A stretch of 64,000 nt of DNA. It comes from Rhynchonema sp. JSB1_4 (taxonomy: Eukaryota > Nematoda > Chromadorea > Monhysterida > Xyalidae). Below, one piece after another: positions 33,067 through 45,900 of this stretch; the stretch's first letter is position 1, and each line of letters begins with the position of its first letter. The notes beneath the pieces were generated by a model. The model had not been told where the DNA came from. It saw only the letters and a program-made list of their open reading frames with translations, and searched no databases. A program made the position numbers and the translations under genes. The stretch is taken from NCBI GenBank assembly GCA_030248065.1, contig JASAMV010008485.1:1-64000 (forward strand). Reading direction: 5' to 3'.

Positions 33067-36000
33067 TCATGAAACATCATCCTGCAGTTCTTCGTTCTCC
33101 ATATCCGCATCGTATTCCACCCTGTCTTTTTTCGCCAATGGCGGTGCGCATCGACCCGGTTTCGTCCTCTTGCCGGCCAAGCGCTGCGATCGCATCATAA
33201 GGTATCGGCTTGGTTCCTTCGGCTTTGCAAGTAATGTTTCAACATTTATGTTGATAGATTTGCCGGTCGACTTTGATTTCAGTTTGTGGTTGCCTTTGCG
33301 TCGTTTTCGTGCCAACTCCAGACGACTGTGCTTTCTTGTAAAAACACTGAATGGCCGTGGCGGACAGAGCCATTGGAAGTAGACCAGCCCCATAGCAAAA
33401 CGTATGCGATGCCAACGACGGTTGCCGATCATTTGATTGCGTTGCTATAAGTGTGAAAACGTTTGACCTCATTCACTGACCTGGGCCAGGTCACAAGAAG
33501 CCGAATGACGTATACCTATGCTATGCCCATACCTATACCTGAACTTTTGCATCGCTTTTTTTATTTTTATAGCGAATTAGGCTATCGTTTTTGTTTTCTG
33601 TTACTTCATGTGGTACACGGCATCGATACTGAAAATATGTATCAGCCTCAATAGAGCGATCAAACAGCCAAAACAAATTTAGGTATAGGTTTAGGTAATT
33701 TGGCTTCTGTGGACCAGGCCGCGGTCATCCTGCGCTGACTGAAAAAACGTTAACCACGTATCTCGTCATGTTCGTACCGTGTATAATGAACACTCTTGAT
33801 AGCAATCAAAAATGATAGCGTTGATACCAATTCCGATGTCTGCCGGTACAAAAAAGGCAGAATGAACAATGTCTCAGTGTCACACAAGCTAGCGTGTGTG
33901 CCCTACACTCACATGTTGTTGAACGAAAGACTGCACGTCCAGTAACAGGTATCGATGTCGCATCAGATCAGGACACGAACGAACGAAGCCAGAATCCCGG
34001 TAGATCTGCATTAAATGATACGTTACGTTGATTCGAGCGTTTGTTAGCTCGGAGTGCGGAACTGATGTCCTCGACTCCTTACTTCGTGCGCTCATTTGGG
34101 ACTGCATTGCGTATACGACATTATTAGCCCTATTTTATGCACAAAGAGTTTCTTGTTTTCAACAATTTGTGTTGCTCCCACTGCTTCACGAACATACATA
34201 CATTCACGTTACAACACGCAGCATCGACTGACACGGTACGTTGCCCAATGACGCGCTGTACTGATGTAACAACAGCCAGTTTAGGCAGTTTCGCCCCATT
34301 TTTGACAAAACGGACAGCGCGCCAACGAGCAGGTCATCATCCATGCGAATAAATGGAAACTACGACAGGTCAAAATGCAGTCACACGCTAACCACGTGAG
34401 TGCACGCCGGGAATCTCGCCAAAAACGTTGCCAGTTTGTGGACACGCTTGATGTGGTGCAGCACATACTTCCCATCCGATTGCTGATATAACACGTGTCT
34501 GGAGTAGCTTGACCAGCAGACCAAACCTTTGTGAGTAACGGAAATATTCACAGTATAATCTAATTGTAGACGTTATCACAACGCAATATGCAACAAACAA
34601 CTGTCACAGACTCCCATAAAAAAATCTGACATGTGATAGGCGAGGCCCGGGGGTCAGAACTAGCCAATACGAAATTGGGTGGAAGATGGGAAAACCGTAA
34701 GAACAAGCAACAAATTAAAACTTTTCAAAAACTGCTGACCCAAACTGACCACAGTCGGGTTTATTTGCCAAATGTGCCTCCCAGTTTTCCCTGGGTTCCT
34801 TGCGTCTCGCCTCAGTCAGATCAAAAATGAACGCCTTTGATTGGTCGAGGGGGACGTCGTTTGGAATGGACTCTGATACGAGATACGGTAGGTCCATCGC
34901 TGCGAAAAGGTACTGAAGCGCAGTTTGTGCATTCAAGAGCTTGAGCGGCAGCCAGGTACACCCGGGTTGGCCACGGTCACATTCTGCCTCGGACAGGATC
35001 CTGCACTATTGGAAACACTTGAATAATTTTGAAACATTTGTTCAACCCAATTGAATAAAATTGCAACTTACGGCTGACGTTCGGCAAAATGATGTTCACG
35101 GATTCGTACCAAAAACTGGTTGAGTGACAAGAATGGTCCGTTGCTTGCTATGTCCAATTTGGCCGTGCCTGTCAGGTCCCCGTAACCCTGCACAACGCTG
35201 CAACAGGAGTTCGGCGTCAATATCAAATTTCGGCTGGCTTGCATATATAAGATGCAGGTAAATGAAGGACAGTGAATGCTATGATTCAATGCGGTATTTT
35301 GAACTGCATGTGCAAGTCACAACTGTTTGGTAGGGCAGTCACACACAACCCCGTCACACATGGGAGAAGGCTCGGGATCGGGACACGCTACTTTGTATCT
35401 CATAATGTACAGTATATCCTACTGCAAAGGATCATGACCATGAGCTGAACTGGTCGTTCAAATGAAAGACGGTGAAGTGGTGCAGCACCATTGCAAAGAT
35501 GCACTGCTCAACAAATTGTTCGCTCGTGCAGTGGTTATCCTTTGAATTATGCAGTACGCAACCGCAGTTTGGCACATGTCTATTAAACGAGGTGTCTCTT
35601 GTAACAAATTCTCGAATAACGTAATATAACTGTATAATTGTTTAGCCTCTCGAACTTATTTGTGTGACTGTAGAGCAACCTTATGGAATTGCACATGCAT
35701 TGTAAATCGAATATTTTTGAGGGCCGAAACCTACTCAAATTGAAAAAGCCAAACAATAATATCGACTCAAGTTTACGCACCGTTCACGCAGTGTCACAAA
35801 ATGGCTCGGTTCTCCAGCCGCTTTGCCCTTCTTTCGCATTTCACAATAGTTGCTTTCGGTTGCTTGAAGCTTCGACGGAAACAAACATTTCGGTGCGTCT
35901 TTCACCAGACTAAATTTTCGTGGCGTTCCCACCCAAAAATAGTATAACATTTTGGACACGAAATTTTTGTACTTGGGTCCTGACTGTCCTGTGCGTTTCA

Positions 36001-37498
36001 CATCCTCCTGAAAACATGAAATATGGCATGAAAGATACGAAAACAATTTGTTTAACAAAATCAAATATGTCGAACCAACTCGTCTTTTTTCTGCAAACGC
36101 CACATATTCAGGCAGCGACTTCAATTCTGCCGACAACTTGAGCAGATCCGGACACGACTGTACGATATCCATTTTGAACAGGAGCTGCAAATTTTTTACT
36201 CGTACACGCTTTGGTACATAGAGACTACCCTCTTTGTGGTGATATGATTTAGTCCAGTCACCATAAACAGTATTCACCATATGAAGTGGTGATAAGGAAC
36301 AGATGACAGATTGAGTGCCAAAAGATTTCGCGTTTGCCCACATGTATGGTCACATAAACTATGTGAAATAGCAGGATAACGACATAACACACCAACCAAA
36401 TGTGTATTGTTTGGATCGTCACAACGCAGACGCGTATTTGTGTACATGCGTCCGAGATTCAGCTCATTGTTGGTGAACGTCAACTTGCCGTCCGTTTTGT
36501 TCACATAATAACTGGCCTCCAACCGACTTTGACATTCGCCTGCAGATACGTGCTGATATGCGGTATGTAGAATGCCAACAAGTCTGGTAGCAACTGATGA
36601 AAGTGCAATTTTTAAGGGGAAACGGAATTGGCAACGTACATAACTGGCATAAATAAGGACCTTTTCCACAAATCAACGATCAGCTCTAACAAACCGCACG
36701 TGCACCTATCTGTTCGCTTGTAACATACCGAGGAACATCCCGTGCAGTTTGTACAATGATCCTGTACACTTTGGATCGGCGATGATGAACGCTTTTGATC
36801 GATCATAAGGGATGCTGCTGGGTACACACTTGGACACCAAGTACGGGTGATCATCAAGTGCATTCATGTATTGCAGAGCGATTGATGGATTGAAATGGTC
36901 GAGTGGCAACCAGACGACGCCATCGGCTTGTGACTCGCATTCAGTCGGTTGGAGAAGTCTGTAGAAAGTATCCTCAATGTAAATGTCCATTGACCAAGAC
37001 ACAGCTCTCATATGATCACCAAATTTACAGGTCCGTGAAATCGAATTCATGCAAGTGGAACTTGCACATTTGCAAACATTCCAATCCTATTTTACGCACC
37101 TGCCAGGCGCAGCAGCTCTGCATTCCGCCACAGTACGCGTCCACTGCTCCTGTGCCACAAACGGTCCATTACTTTCAACGCTGACAGCAATTCTGTTTTG
37201 TTTCTCCAGCTCCTCCTCGTGTTTCTTTTGTTCTCGCACTGAAACATTGCGCACAGACTTGGAATAAAAACCATTTTGGTGGGTTTTGTGAATCTTGAGC
37301 ATCATACGCTGTTTGTGGTGACCCTCCAGAAAGCGAATTAGTTAACCATGCGCTTGTCCTGCGTTGTCCGTTAACCAGTGGTGTCGTTGAGAAATCGAAA
37401 TTTTCCCCCCCCGCCCCACCCCCCCCCACCCCCAAACAAACCCCCCCCGGGCCCCAAACAACCCCCCCCGAAACCCCACCCCAAAAAACCACAAACAC

Positions 37499-37566
<68 letters not shown>

Positions 37567-38504
37567 ACCCCCCCGTTAACCTCCTAACGACTACTCTGCC
37601 GGGTGCGGATCATTCCACTGAGCCCACGTTCACAGGGCCGGTATGATCGCAATACAAGACATCTTTTTCGCACCATTGCAAATTTCATGTTTATCCCCTC
37701 TCACATTCTCTTTCCTTCCTCAATCGTTCAGCGGTTGCTTTCATCTTCACCATATCCTTTTCAACCTCTTTCCTTGCCAGTTGCGCTGCCTTCAATCTGC
37801 GTGCTTCGATTGTACGCGCTTCAGTCAATTTGCCCAACATTCGTACTTCATTGACTTTCTTGTCATCCAATTGGTAGGGAAGGAACTTGCGCTTCGGGTT
37901 GCCGACAGCTGAATACCTAACTCTTGTCAACTTGTCAATAAATAACGGTTGTACAACCAATTGTGCGAATATTCGATCCGATGACAATACCTTTCTTTGT
38001 CACTATGTTTGTTGATGGCGGGTCGTTAGATGGCCGTTCTTGCTCGTGCACCGCTGGTTCTTCTTTGACGGCCACAATTGCTCTTGAACACGGAGTTTTA
38101 TCCAGTGGAACCAAAGGCGAAATAACTTCAGCCCGCGAAAATCGAGGTTTTTGACTCGGTGCACGGCTGTCAGGTTTGGCGAACCGTAACGGATCGAAAT
38201 CGGCAGGCGAAGTGGTGACATGCCTCGGGTTCAATGTTGTGACGGCGAAGAAGCTACGGGTCGGTCTCAGACGACGGTGCACCGAACTGCAAAGCATCAA
38301 GTGATGTTTCACACAAATGAATAAGGTGCCTCAAATGAACACTCACTTGAACTCCAACTGATGTCCCAACCAAATGTGCGCTTTGATTGTGGCCAATGGG
38401 AATAGACCACAACAGAATTCACATTCTTCGTAGATGTGCACTTGGTCTTGAAGGGGTTCACTGGTCGACGCTTCGTCATCCTCAACGCTCACTGTTATCG
38501 ACAT
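33067..38504 (-). CDS. Array gene E: full-length member, E/F/H subfamily
   Basis: Start ATG 38504-38502 (MSITVSVEDDE), TGA stop 33067-33069. Approximate exons: E1 38347-38504 (IYEECEFCCGLFPLAT); E2 37992-38288 (RSFFAVTTLNPRHV, ADFDPLRF); E3a 37703-37911, a Lys/Arg/Glu-rich helix likely to be coiled coil; E3 37101-37240 (SNGPFVAQEQW); E4 36730-36960 (VVWLPLDHFNPSIALQYM, PYDRSKAFII); E5 36397-36541 (KTDGKLTF ... NNTHLV); E6 36082-36184 (VQSCPDLLK); E7 35782-36008 (LYYFWVGTPRKF); E8 35073-35198; E9 34751-35001 (PLDQSKAFIFDL, ARRKEPRENWE); E10 34394-34530 (CTHVV); E11 33914-34006 (VRSCPDLMRHRY); E12/13 33067-33448 (VYFQWLCPPRPF, VEYDADMENEEL). E4 is almost identical in nucleotides to E4 of gene H, although their flanking exons differ. 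A low-complexity C-tract inside a hAT-like element lies in the E3a-E3 intron. Confidence 0.76.
37376..37572. mobile_element. hAT-like element remnant whose 3' part is a poly-C tract (possible assembly artefact)
   Basis: It starts CAGTGGTGTCGTTGAGAAAT, matching the left end of the element at 42578. It is bordered by an exact 8-bp repeat CCGTTAAC (37368-37375 and 37573-37580). From about 37408 the sequence becomes almost pure C with a few A, and the expected right terminus is absent. The direct repeat shows that an insertion occurred; the tract probably reflects a hard-to-read end, or an expanded C-rich subterminal region. Confidence 0.65.
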
Positions 38505-39941
38505 TTTCTCCGATTGCTGCCAAGTACTGTTGGGAGGATGCTAATTTTTTTCATTTAATATTTTTGGTTCAAGTAGGCCCATGTGAGAGCAGGTGCGGTA
38601 ATTCAACCGCTCATTTTTTGTGCCTTGGCAAAAATCAACAGCGCAAATCACAAGACATTTTACTGTTACGAATAATACAGTAATGCAAAACGTAACATCA
38701 AACGTTGTGCGATGCGAAGCCATCTTGAAATATTACAAATGGTTTTCTGTAGCAGCACAAAGCTTGACAGAGTGGAAACAGAGTAAAAACATGACAGGTA
38801 ATCATGACATTATACAATTTGTGTTAAGCCTTAATCAGTGACACGACAGCTGTGTGTAACAAAAAAGCTGCACGTAATACAATATTTTATTGTTGCACAG
38901 TTAGCCATAATGCGAAACTCAAAAAACATGAAAACGTGCAAAAATAAGAACATGTATGAGAAACGGAGAAAATCGTAGCAGATCATTAGGTACACAATAT
39001 TACCGACTGCAACATCGTTCAATCACTATACAATAGATTGTATTCGGTGCTGTGATAACCACGTGAATTAGATCGACTGAACCAAACCCTATCCGGACGC
39101 ACACACAAACTACCAACGAAGCCATAGAAAGCCGTGAGAGTAAAAATAATTAAAGTACAGCACACACGAAGCAAAGCGCGGAATAAAGAAAAGAAGCCAA
39201 GAAAATGCACAAAAGAAAGAACACAAATGACAACTGCTGCTTGTGAGTGTGGAGTGGAAAACACAGAACTGTGTGCGAAATTCAAGCCAGAAAAACGTAT
39301 GAAAACAGAACGAGACCAAAACGAAACAACGAAATTCAGCAAAAAATCAACAACAGTGCGACAGCAGAGACAAAATGTCAGAGTACATGTGCAAACTTTG
39401 CCAACAATGGGGGGCATCAGGGTTACAATGTGAGGCCTGGTATGACCTCAGCAGAACATGTACACGAACACAGCGGCAGCTCAAAAATGTTTCAGACAGG
39501 GTGCATAATGATAGATAGCCAAAAATGCCCAACCCAATGTCGAAGTACCCACAATGGACGTCAGAGAAAAACTAGAAAGAAGACATTGAACATGCTTAAC
39601 CGATTCTTCTCGCATAGTGTCAATCAATAATTACCTGCAGGTGTTTCATATAGTAATAATAATAATAATGCCACCAACAATGCAACAATAATATGGGTGG
39701 ATATCAAACTTGATGGTCGGACCGACGCCTTGCTAACGTGCCTTTTACGTAAGGTGTTTCGATATTGACTAATGATGCCACCAATTCCTGAAAGCTGCTT
39801 CTCAGCTGCGGAACAGAGCTTATCCTGGTCGGAAGTGACGTGATCACGTCATCAGCTTATGCTACAAAAAAGTCCCATGACCAAAGCAAGACTGATTCGA
39901 TCACCAAGTTCAACACATCAACCAATGAATGCAGTATGCAA
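38505..39941. other. 1.4-kb spacer between genes D and E; no gene supported
   Basis: The longest spacer in the array. It holds open frames on both strands near 39020-39630, but these show biased composition (Lys/Glu/Thr or their complement) and no family motif. A TAA/TAATAA microsatellite lies near 39653-39672 and an octamer at 39487-39494. It probably contains the promoter and 5' UTR of gene E and the 3' UTR of gene D. Confidence 0.4.
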
Positions 39942-42900
39942 TTATTTAACAGTCAGATTCTCCGGCGCCACTTCGGGTCCACTGTTGACGACAGCAGTTG
40001 CAGTGCTGACGGCCTTGATGATTGAATCCAACACTGATTCATTGGTTGGATCAGTCACATTCATCAGGTCTTCGTCCTCCAACGTCGCGTCATAGTCAAC
40101 AGCGTAGTGCGCGTTCGGCTCACCCGGTCGCACCTCGCCCCATTGTTGCAGCTTGTAGTTCTTGCGTTTGTATGGATCGCCTCTGCAAAAGGGGTGAGTG
40201 TTGTTAAGACGTGCTGGGAAAGTCGTTTCAATCATGTCCGCGAACTCGCCAACAACTAACTTGGAGCCGCATCAAATTTCAAGCGTTAGACTACGGCAAG
40301 GAAAAAAGCAACTTTGTTTGGGTAGTATTTTGCCAAAATTGGAGCGCTAATTTCGGCCAGCGTAAAAATTGTTCCTCCATAATGAGCTAATAATCGTACC
40401 TGTGCTGTTCCTTCAATTTCCACGACGGTCGTTTCATGGTGATCGGCGTGAAATCACGTGGATTCGATATCCAACAATAATAGACGAACGCAGCGTCGAA
40501 TCGTGTGGTGTGCGGCTTGCGGTACTGCGCCTCGGGCTTGTAGTCACCCGTCAGACGGTCGCGTTGCTGCAAATTGGTGAAGGCCATTCAGCACAAAAAG
40601 TTTGATGCTCACACATCAGATATCACATGTGTTTATGCGGAAGACAATCGAACGCTTGACACAAAATACTATAATATATTGTTGCCTGTTTTTCTTGGTC
40701 CAAAGGAAACAAACGACCCCGTGTTGTAACTGAACTTCTAGCTGAGGTCGAGATGACAATTTCGATTCAATAACGCGGCTGGAAAAACGTGTCAAAGTTT
40801 GCCTGTGGATTCCAACAACAATGTTTCACATGCTCGCTGTGAGCTTTGTGCGTGTGCGCTGCCAGCATGTCAATGAAACATTCCACTATGTTTGTTGCTG
40901 AGTGTCGTGCTTGCACTAACAAGGACATATTCTTAAAGGGGAAATTGCACATTCCTAATCGCCTTTCAAGTTTTACAAGTGTTTAGACAGCAATGTGGGC
41001 ATCACAAAAATCACATAATTTGGTACAAACTCTCAAACATGTACCCAGGAGATTCCGTTTAAGACAAGCCACTGGGAACAAAATTCGGCGCGGACCGGCC
41101 GAATTTCTACCTGCGCATTCAGGCAAATTGCCTGATCAAAAAGCTGTCAAGGCGACAGAATGTTTCGCACGATTCTTGAAACTCACTAACTATAGAATTT
41201 CGCTTTTCTTTATATTTCGAATTTCGACGAATTGTTCCAGCGTGTCTGCTATAGTCCAACAACAGCTAATGCAGAATTTATGTCCACTGCGTTGCCTGAT
41301 CCGCCAAGCACATAACGCGTGATGCAACATTATAAACACACCCACGCAGCCAGCCAACACACACAAGCTGACTGCCTGTCTGTGCTTGTAATGTTGCATC
41401 ACGCGTTATGTGCTTGGCGGATCAGGCAACGCAGTGGACATAAATTCTGCATTAGCTGTTGTTGGACTATAAATGTTTCATGCTCTGCTCGTCACGCTGG
41501 AACAATTCGTCGAAATTCGAAATATAAAGAAAAGCGAAATTCTATAGTTAGTGAGTTTCCAGAATCATGCGAAACATTCTATCGCCTTGACAGCTTTTTG
41601 ATCAGGCAGTTTGCCTGAATGCGCAGGTAGAAATTCGGCCGGTCCGCGCCAAATTTTCTTTCCGATTGTTCCCTTTAAACTGCTTCTCCTGGGTACATGT
41701 TTGAGAGTTTGTACCAAGTGATTTGACTTTCATGATGCCCACACGACTGTCTAAACACTTGTAGAGTTTGAAAGGCGATTAGGAATGTGCAGTTTCCCCT
41801 TTAATCCCTTTCATTGGTTTTCTGAAATCTCGACCCCAAACAGGAGTTGAGTTAAAACGTGGGGAAGCTTGTTTCCTTTGACTTGCATAAAAAGGAAATA
41901 CTATACCCGCTTGGCCTCATTGCAGAAATCTATCAACAAAATGTTTTCCATGTTCGATAAAATATCCATTGCGCAACCATTTCATCAGCTTTCGGTACAG
42001 AAAAGGCCAAAACTGCTCAAAACTCCCAAACGCAACAACATGTCACCAACCACTTGCTGCATGTAAGACGCGAGATCGACCAACATGTAGCGATAACGCA
42101 TCAGATCCGGACACGAACGCATGAATTCCATACGGTACATCAGCTGAAATAAAACCGTGTCGCTCGGGGTGTCAGGCAAGTGATGCTTACACTGCTTCCA
42201 TAGTACGATCCGACATCGCAACACTCCCCGTGCCCCCACCAACTAACCATATGAGTGTATTCCGAGAATCTGGGTCGTTTGATCTGATCGCGATGAAAGT
42301 TGCATTTTCGCCACGACCACGTGTTGCCCTCCAGTTGTCGACAGATGAGCGTGCCGTGCTCGATCGGGATCACGTGACCACGACCTGTATTGTGTGCTTA
42401 TTGGCTGATGAAACCAAAATAGAAATCTCAGTCAGGGAATACACCGAGGCCTGGAAATTCGGACCTATAGCTATCAAGCACGATATTACACTTAATAACG
42501 GGACAGAATCGGCCCTGTCTTGGTTGGTCAGTTGACTTTTTGCGCAGAGATTGTGATTTGCTGAAGCCACAAATTTCCAGTGGTGTCGTTGGGAAATCAA
42601 AAAGTCAGGATATACCGGATACCCAAAATCCAAAATTTTCGGATACCGGATACCCAAAATGAAAAATCTCGGATACCAGGGGGGTTGCTCCCTAAAATAA
42701 AAAATCTCGGATACCCAGGGGTGGTTGTTCAAAAAAGGTCAATTTTTTAGAGGAAATTCGAGCAAAATCGGTGCTGAAACCGCAAAAAATGGTCATTTCG
42801 GGGGTTATGCTTGCGCGAGCAATCGATTTTGAGCATTTTGGAGGTAAAAATGGGCGATTTTTACGGTTTTCGAAAAAAATTTTAGGGTAGGATACCCCTG

Positions 42901-45900
42901 GACAAAAAGTCAGGATACCGGATACCCCTGGGTGAAAAAATCAAGATACCGGATACCGGATACTAGGGGGTAACACCCCCTTCCCCCCAACGACACCACT
43001 GCAATTTCAACCAGTAAACATCAACTGATCGTAATACCAGAGGCGGAACCGATCAACAACTCTGGAACATGCATTACCAACGAACCTGTACTACTAGCAG
43101 CACTGGTCATTTTCTCCTCCCAATTCACCCTCGGTTCATCGCGTCTGGCCCTGACCAAATCGAATAGGTATCCCTTGGAGCGATCGCACGGCGTGTCCTT
43201 CGGTATCTTCTGTGTCAATAAATGCTGATGTGTTTTGGCTGCCCAGAGGTACTGCAATGCGATGTAGGTGTTCACGTTGTCGATCGGCAGCCAGCTGATG
43301 TCCGGTGTCGGGTGTTCGACTTGTTCTTTCTCGAGGATGCTGCAATTTGGGACAGGGATGTCACGTAGAACGTTTTTGGATCTTGTTTGCCTGACGCTTC
43401 TTTAGCTATTGAACGCGATTGCATTACCCCGTTTGAAATCCTACGGATACTCATGAAACATTTGCTCTTCTGAATAACAATGGATCCTGGTACACACTCC
43501 GTGCGTTGGCAAAGTCACACAGGCCACTGTCAAACCACGGCGACTAGTCCGCAAACAACTTTTACGGTGGGGAAAATTGCTGACAAAGCTGGAACTCGAT
43601 CCTGAAATATTGTTGTGTGCAAAAAGGCCACTGTGTTGAGTTGAGTTGAGTCTTCCACAAAAAGCGACACCTCGTGAGTACCACTGTGACTCCCACATGT
43701 TTCGCAACAAAATTAGACTGAAACATCACCAACCGTTGCGGTGTGGCATTCAACATTTCAGCCATTCTGATTACGAACTGTTCCATCGACGCAAACGGCC
43801 CGTTACGACTGATGTCGAGCTTGAGAATATCCGGACTGTTCATGTTTACGTGGCCCTCCACCGCTCTGCAGCACAAAACATTTCGGTTATTTCATTTGTA
43901 TATTTTTTTATTTTTGTTTGGTCAAGCGACAGTGTGCAAAAACAACAACTATGAAATACAGTACCTTTCCCTTAACCGTCTCCAGAAGTCGTACGGGGTT
44001 TCCAACAATCGTTTCACTCTCGAATCCAGCTTAGATCCGGGCATCACCTGCAGAAATGTTTTATCACGTGTATTTGAATTCCAACACTGAGCAATTGTAT
44101 GGGCAGTGTCCGGTAGCATCAGAAATCAAAAGCTAGATAAAATGACATGGACCGGAATCAAAGTTCGTGATCGGATCGGACCTGCCTTGAGATTTTAGAA
44201 TTAGGCACATTAAGAAATTTACTGGTGCTACTCATCGGCCATGACAAACATTGCTCATTGTGGGTTTGGAACACATTTTAAGCTGATCGAAAGTTGTGGT
44301 ATCAATAAAGTTAGAAACATTTTAAACGCAAATATCGAACGTGACCAAAGAGTTTGATCACCACAGTTGATGTCTGCGTTCATACAAACAAAGCCAATCA
44401 CCAACCCTCATGTGTTTCTGCGTCAACAACTGTCTCCACGGCCAATGACTGTTCGGCGCATTCTCATCCACTTTGAATTTTCGTGGGTTGTCTAACCAAC
44501 AGTAGTAGACCATCATCTGATCGTAGCTGATTGGCCATGGCTCCTTCTTCGTCGTACCGCGCTGAAATAAAATGCTGCTTTGTAAACAAAATTTGACAAA
44601 GCTATTCGCAAACAAAATTTTCAATAATGAGACGAAAACACCACCGGACTCAGTCTAGACTCCTTACAGCGATCCTACATGCAATGAATAATAATTTTTG
44701 ATCGGTATTTTAGTTCTCAATTTTCCGTTAGTGCAAAACATTCTTTATAATGACCATGTCACTAAGCGCAGGGCGGACTGTCACATCCGTCATACCTTTG
44801 CCTCGTCATGCCGACGTGTGGTGCTGAGCATAGCGTAGTACTTGAACAAATCCGGGCACGAACAAACCACGCATTTTTGGATGGTCAGCTGAAATCCGTT
44901 GAACAAAGTAATTTTCAGATTGATTAATTCCAACTTAACAATAAATTGCCAACTCAAGACGCACAATGTACGTATCGTCCGATACTCTGGGCGGTTGCAG
45001 ATCGCTGCGCAGAAACTCCGCCCACCAGCTGCCGTCGAACTGTTTCTCGCAGAAGAAATTGGTGATATTGCGCCACTCAACTCGACCTGGGATTAGATAA
45101 TGTGAAAGATAAAAGTCGAAAAACATGATGTTAGATTGTTGACATACGGTCAGATCTTTTTATTACTCTGTCAATGTCTGTTAGATTCGACCTCAAAGAC
45201 GCGAGTGAAATCCAACCAACCACAACTCTGGTACTGTTTCTTCCTGCTCTGCCACAGCACTCGTTCACTCAGATTCACACGACTCGTGTCGATCAGCAAC
45301 GCTTTGGATCGATTGCATGGCACCTTGAGAAAACTCGAACATCGATAGATACCGTAGTAAATTTCTCATGCACCCTACCCTATCCACTCTTGAGCGACAT
45401 AATTGGAATTTCGAGTCACTATAAACAATATTAACCATAAGAGTGGTTGGTTTTCGTGAGATTGAGATTGAGATATGAGATTGACGCGATTGGTCACCAA
45501 AATTGAGTTGAAATAAGCTCAATGAAAATACACTCATTTGTAACGGGTATGCATTGTGATCATAATTTAGTATCGCGTTTAAAAATACTCGGAACAAAAG
45601 ATGAGGGATGATATGACGAACGGTTCCCCACATCGAAGAAGATCACCATCAAGAGAATCCAATGTATTTGGTCTGAAACATCACTTATACCTCTTTTGGC
45701 ATCCATTTTGAAAACATCCACTGTTTGTCTGGTTCCTGACACGCTAACAAGTACTGCAGGGCAATGTCGGCGTTAAAGTTGTCGATGGGCAGCCAGGTGA
45801 GGCCGTCGCGGATCTCGCATTCTTCCGGTGTGAGAAGGCTGGAACAAATCTCGTTTCCTTTAGTGCACAACCCATTATTGAATGAAACATTTGTAAACCA

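Noticed and set aside
37378..37587. Proline-rich or glycine-rich open frames in the C-tract
   Set aside because: They are a by-product of homopolymer sequence inside a transposon remnant, with no start context or homologue.
39134..39630. Plus-strand Lys/Thr/Glu-rich open frame in the D-E spacer
   Set aside because: It has no family motif, no splice partner and an overlapping complementary open frame; composition alone explains it.
41250..41471. Palindrome considered as a CRISPR-like or tRNA structure
   Set aside because: It is one long inverted repeat with TA borders, not regularly spaced direct repeats, and has no tRNA arms.
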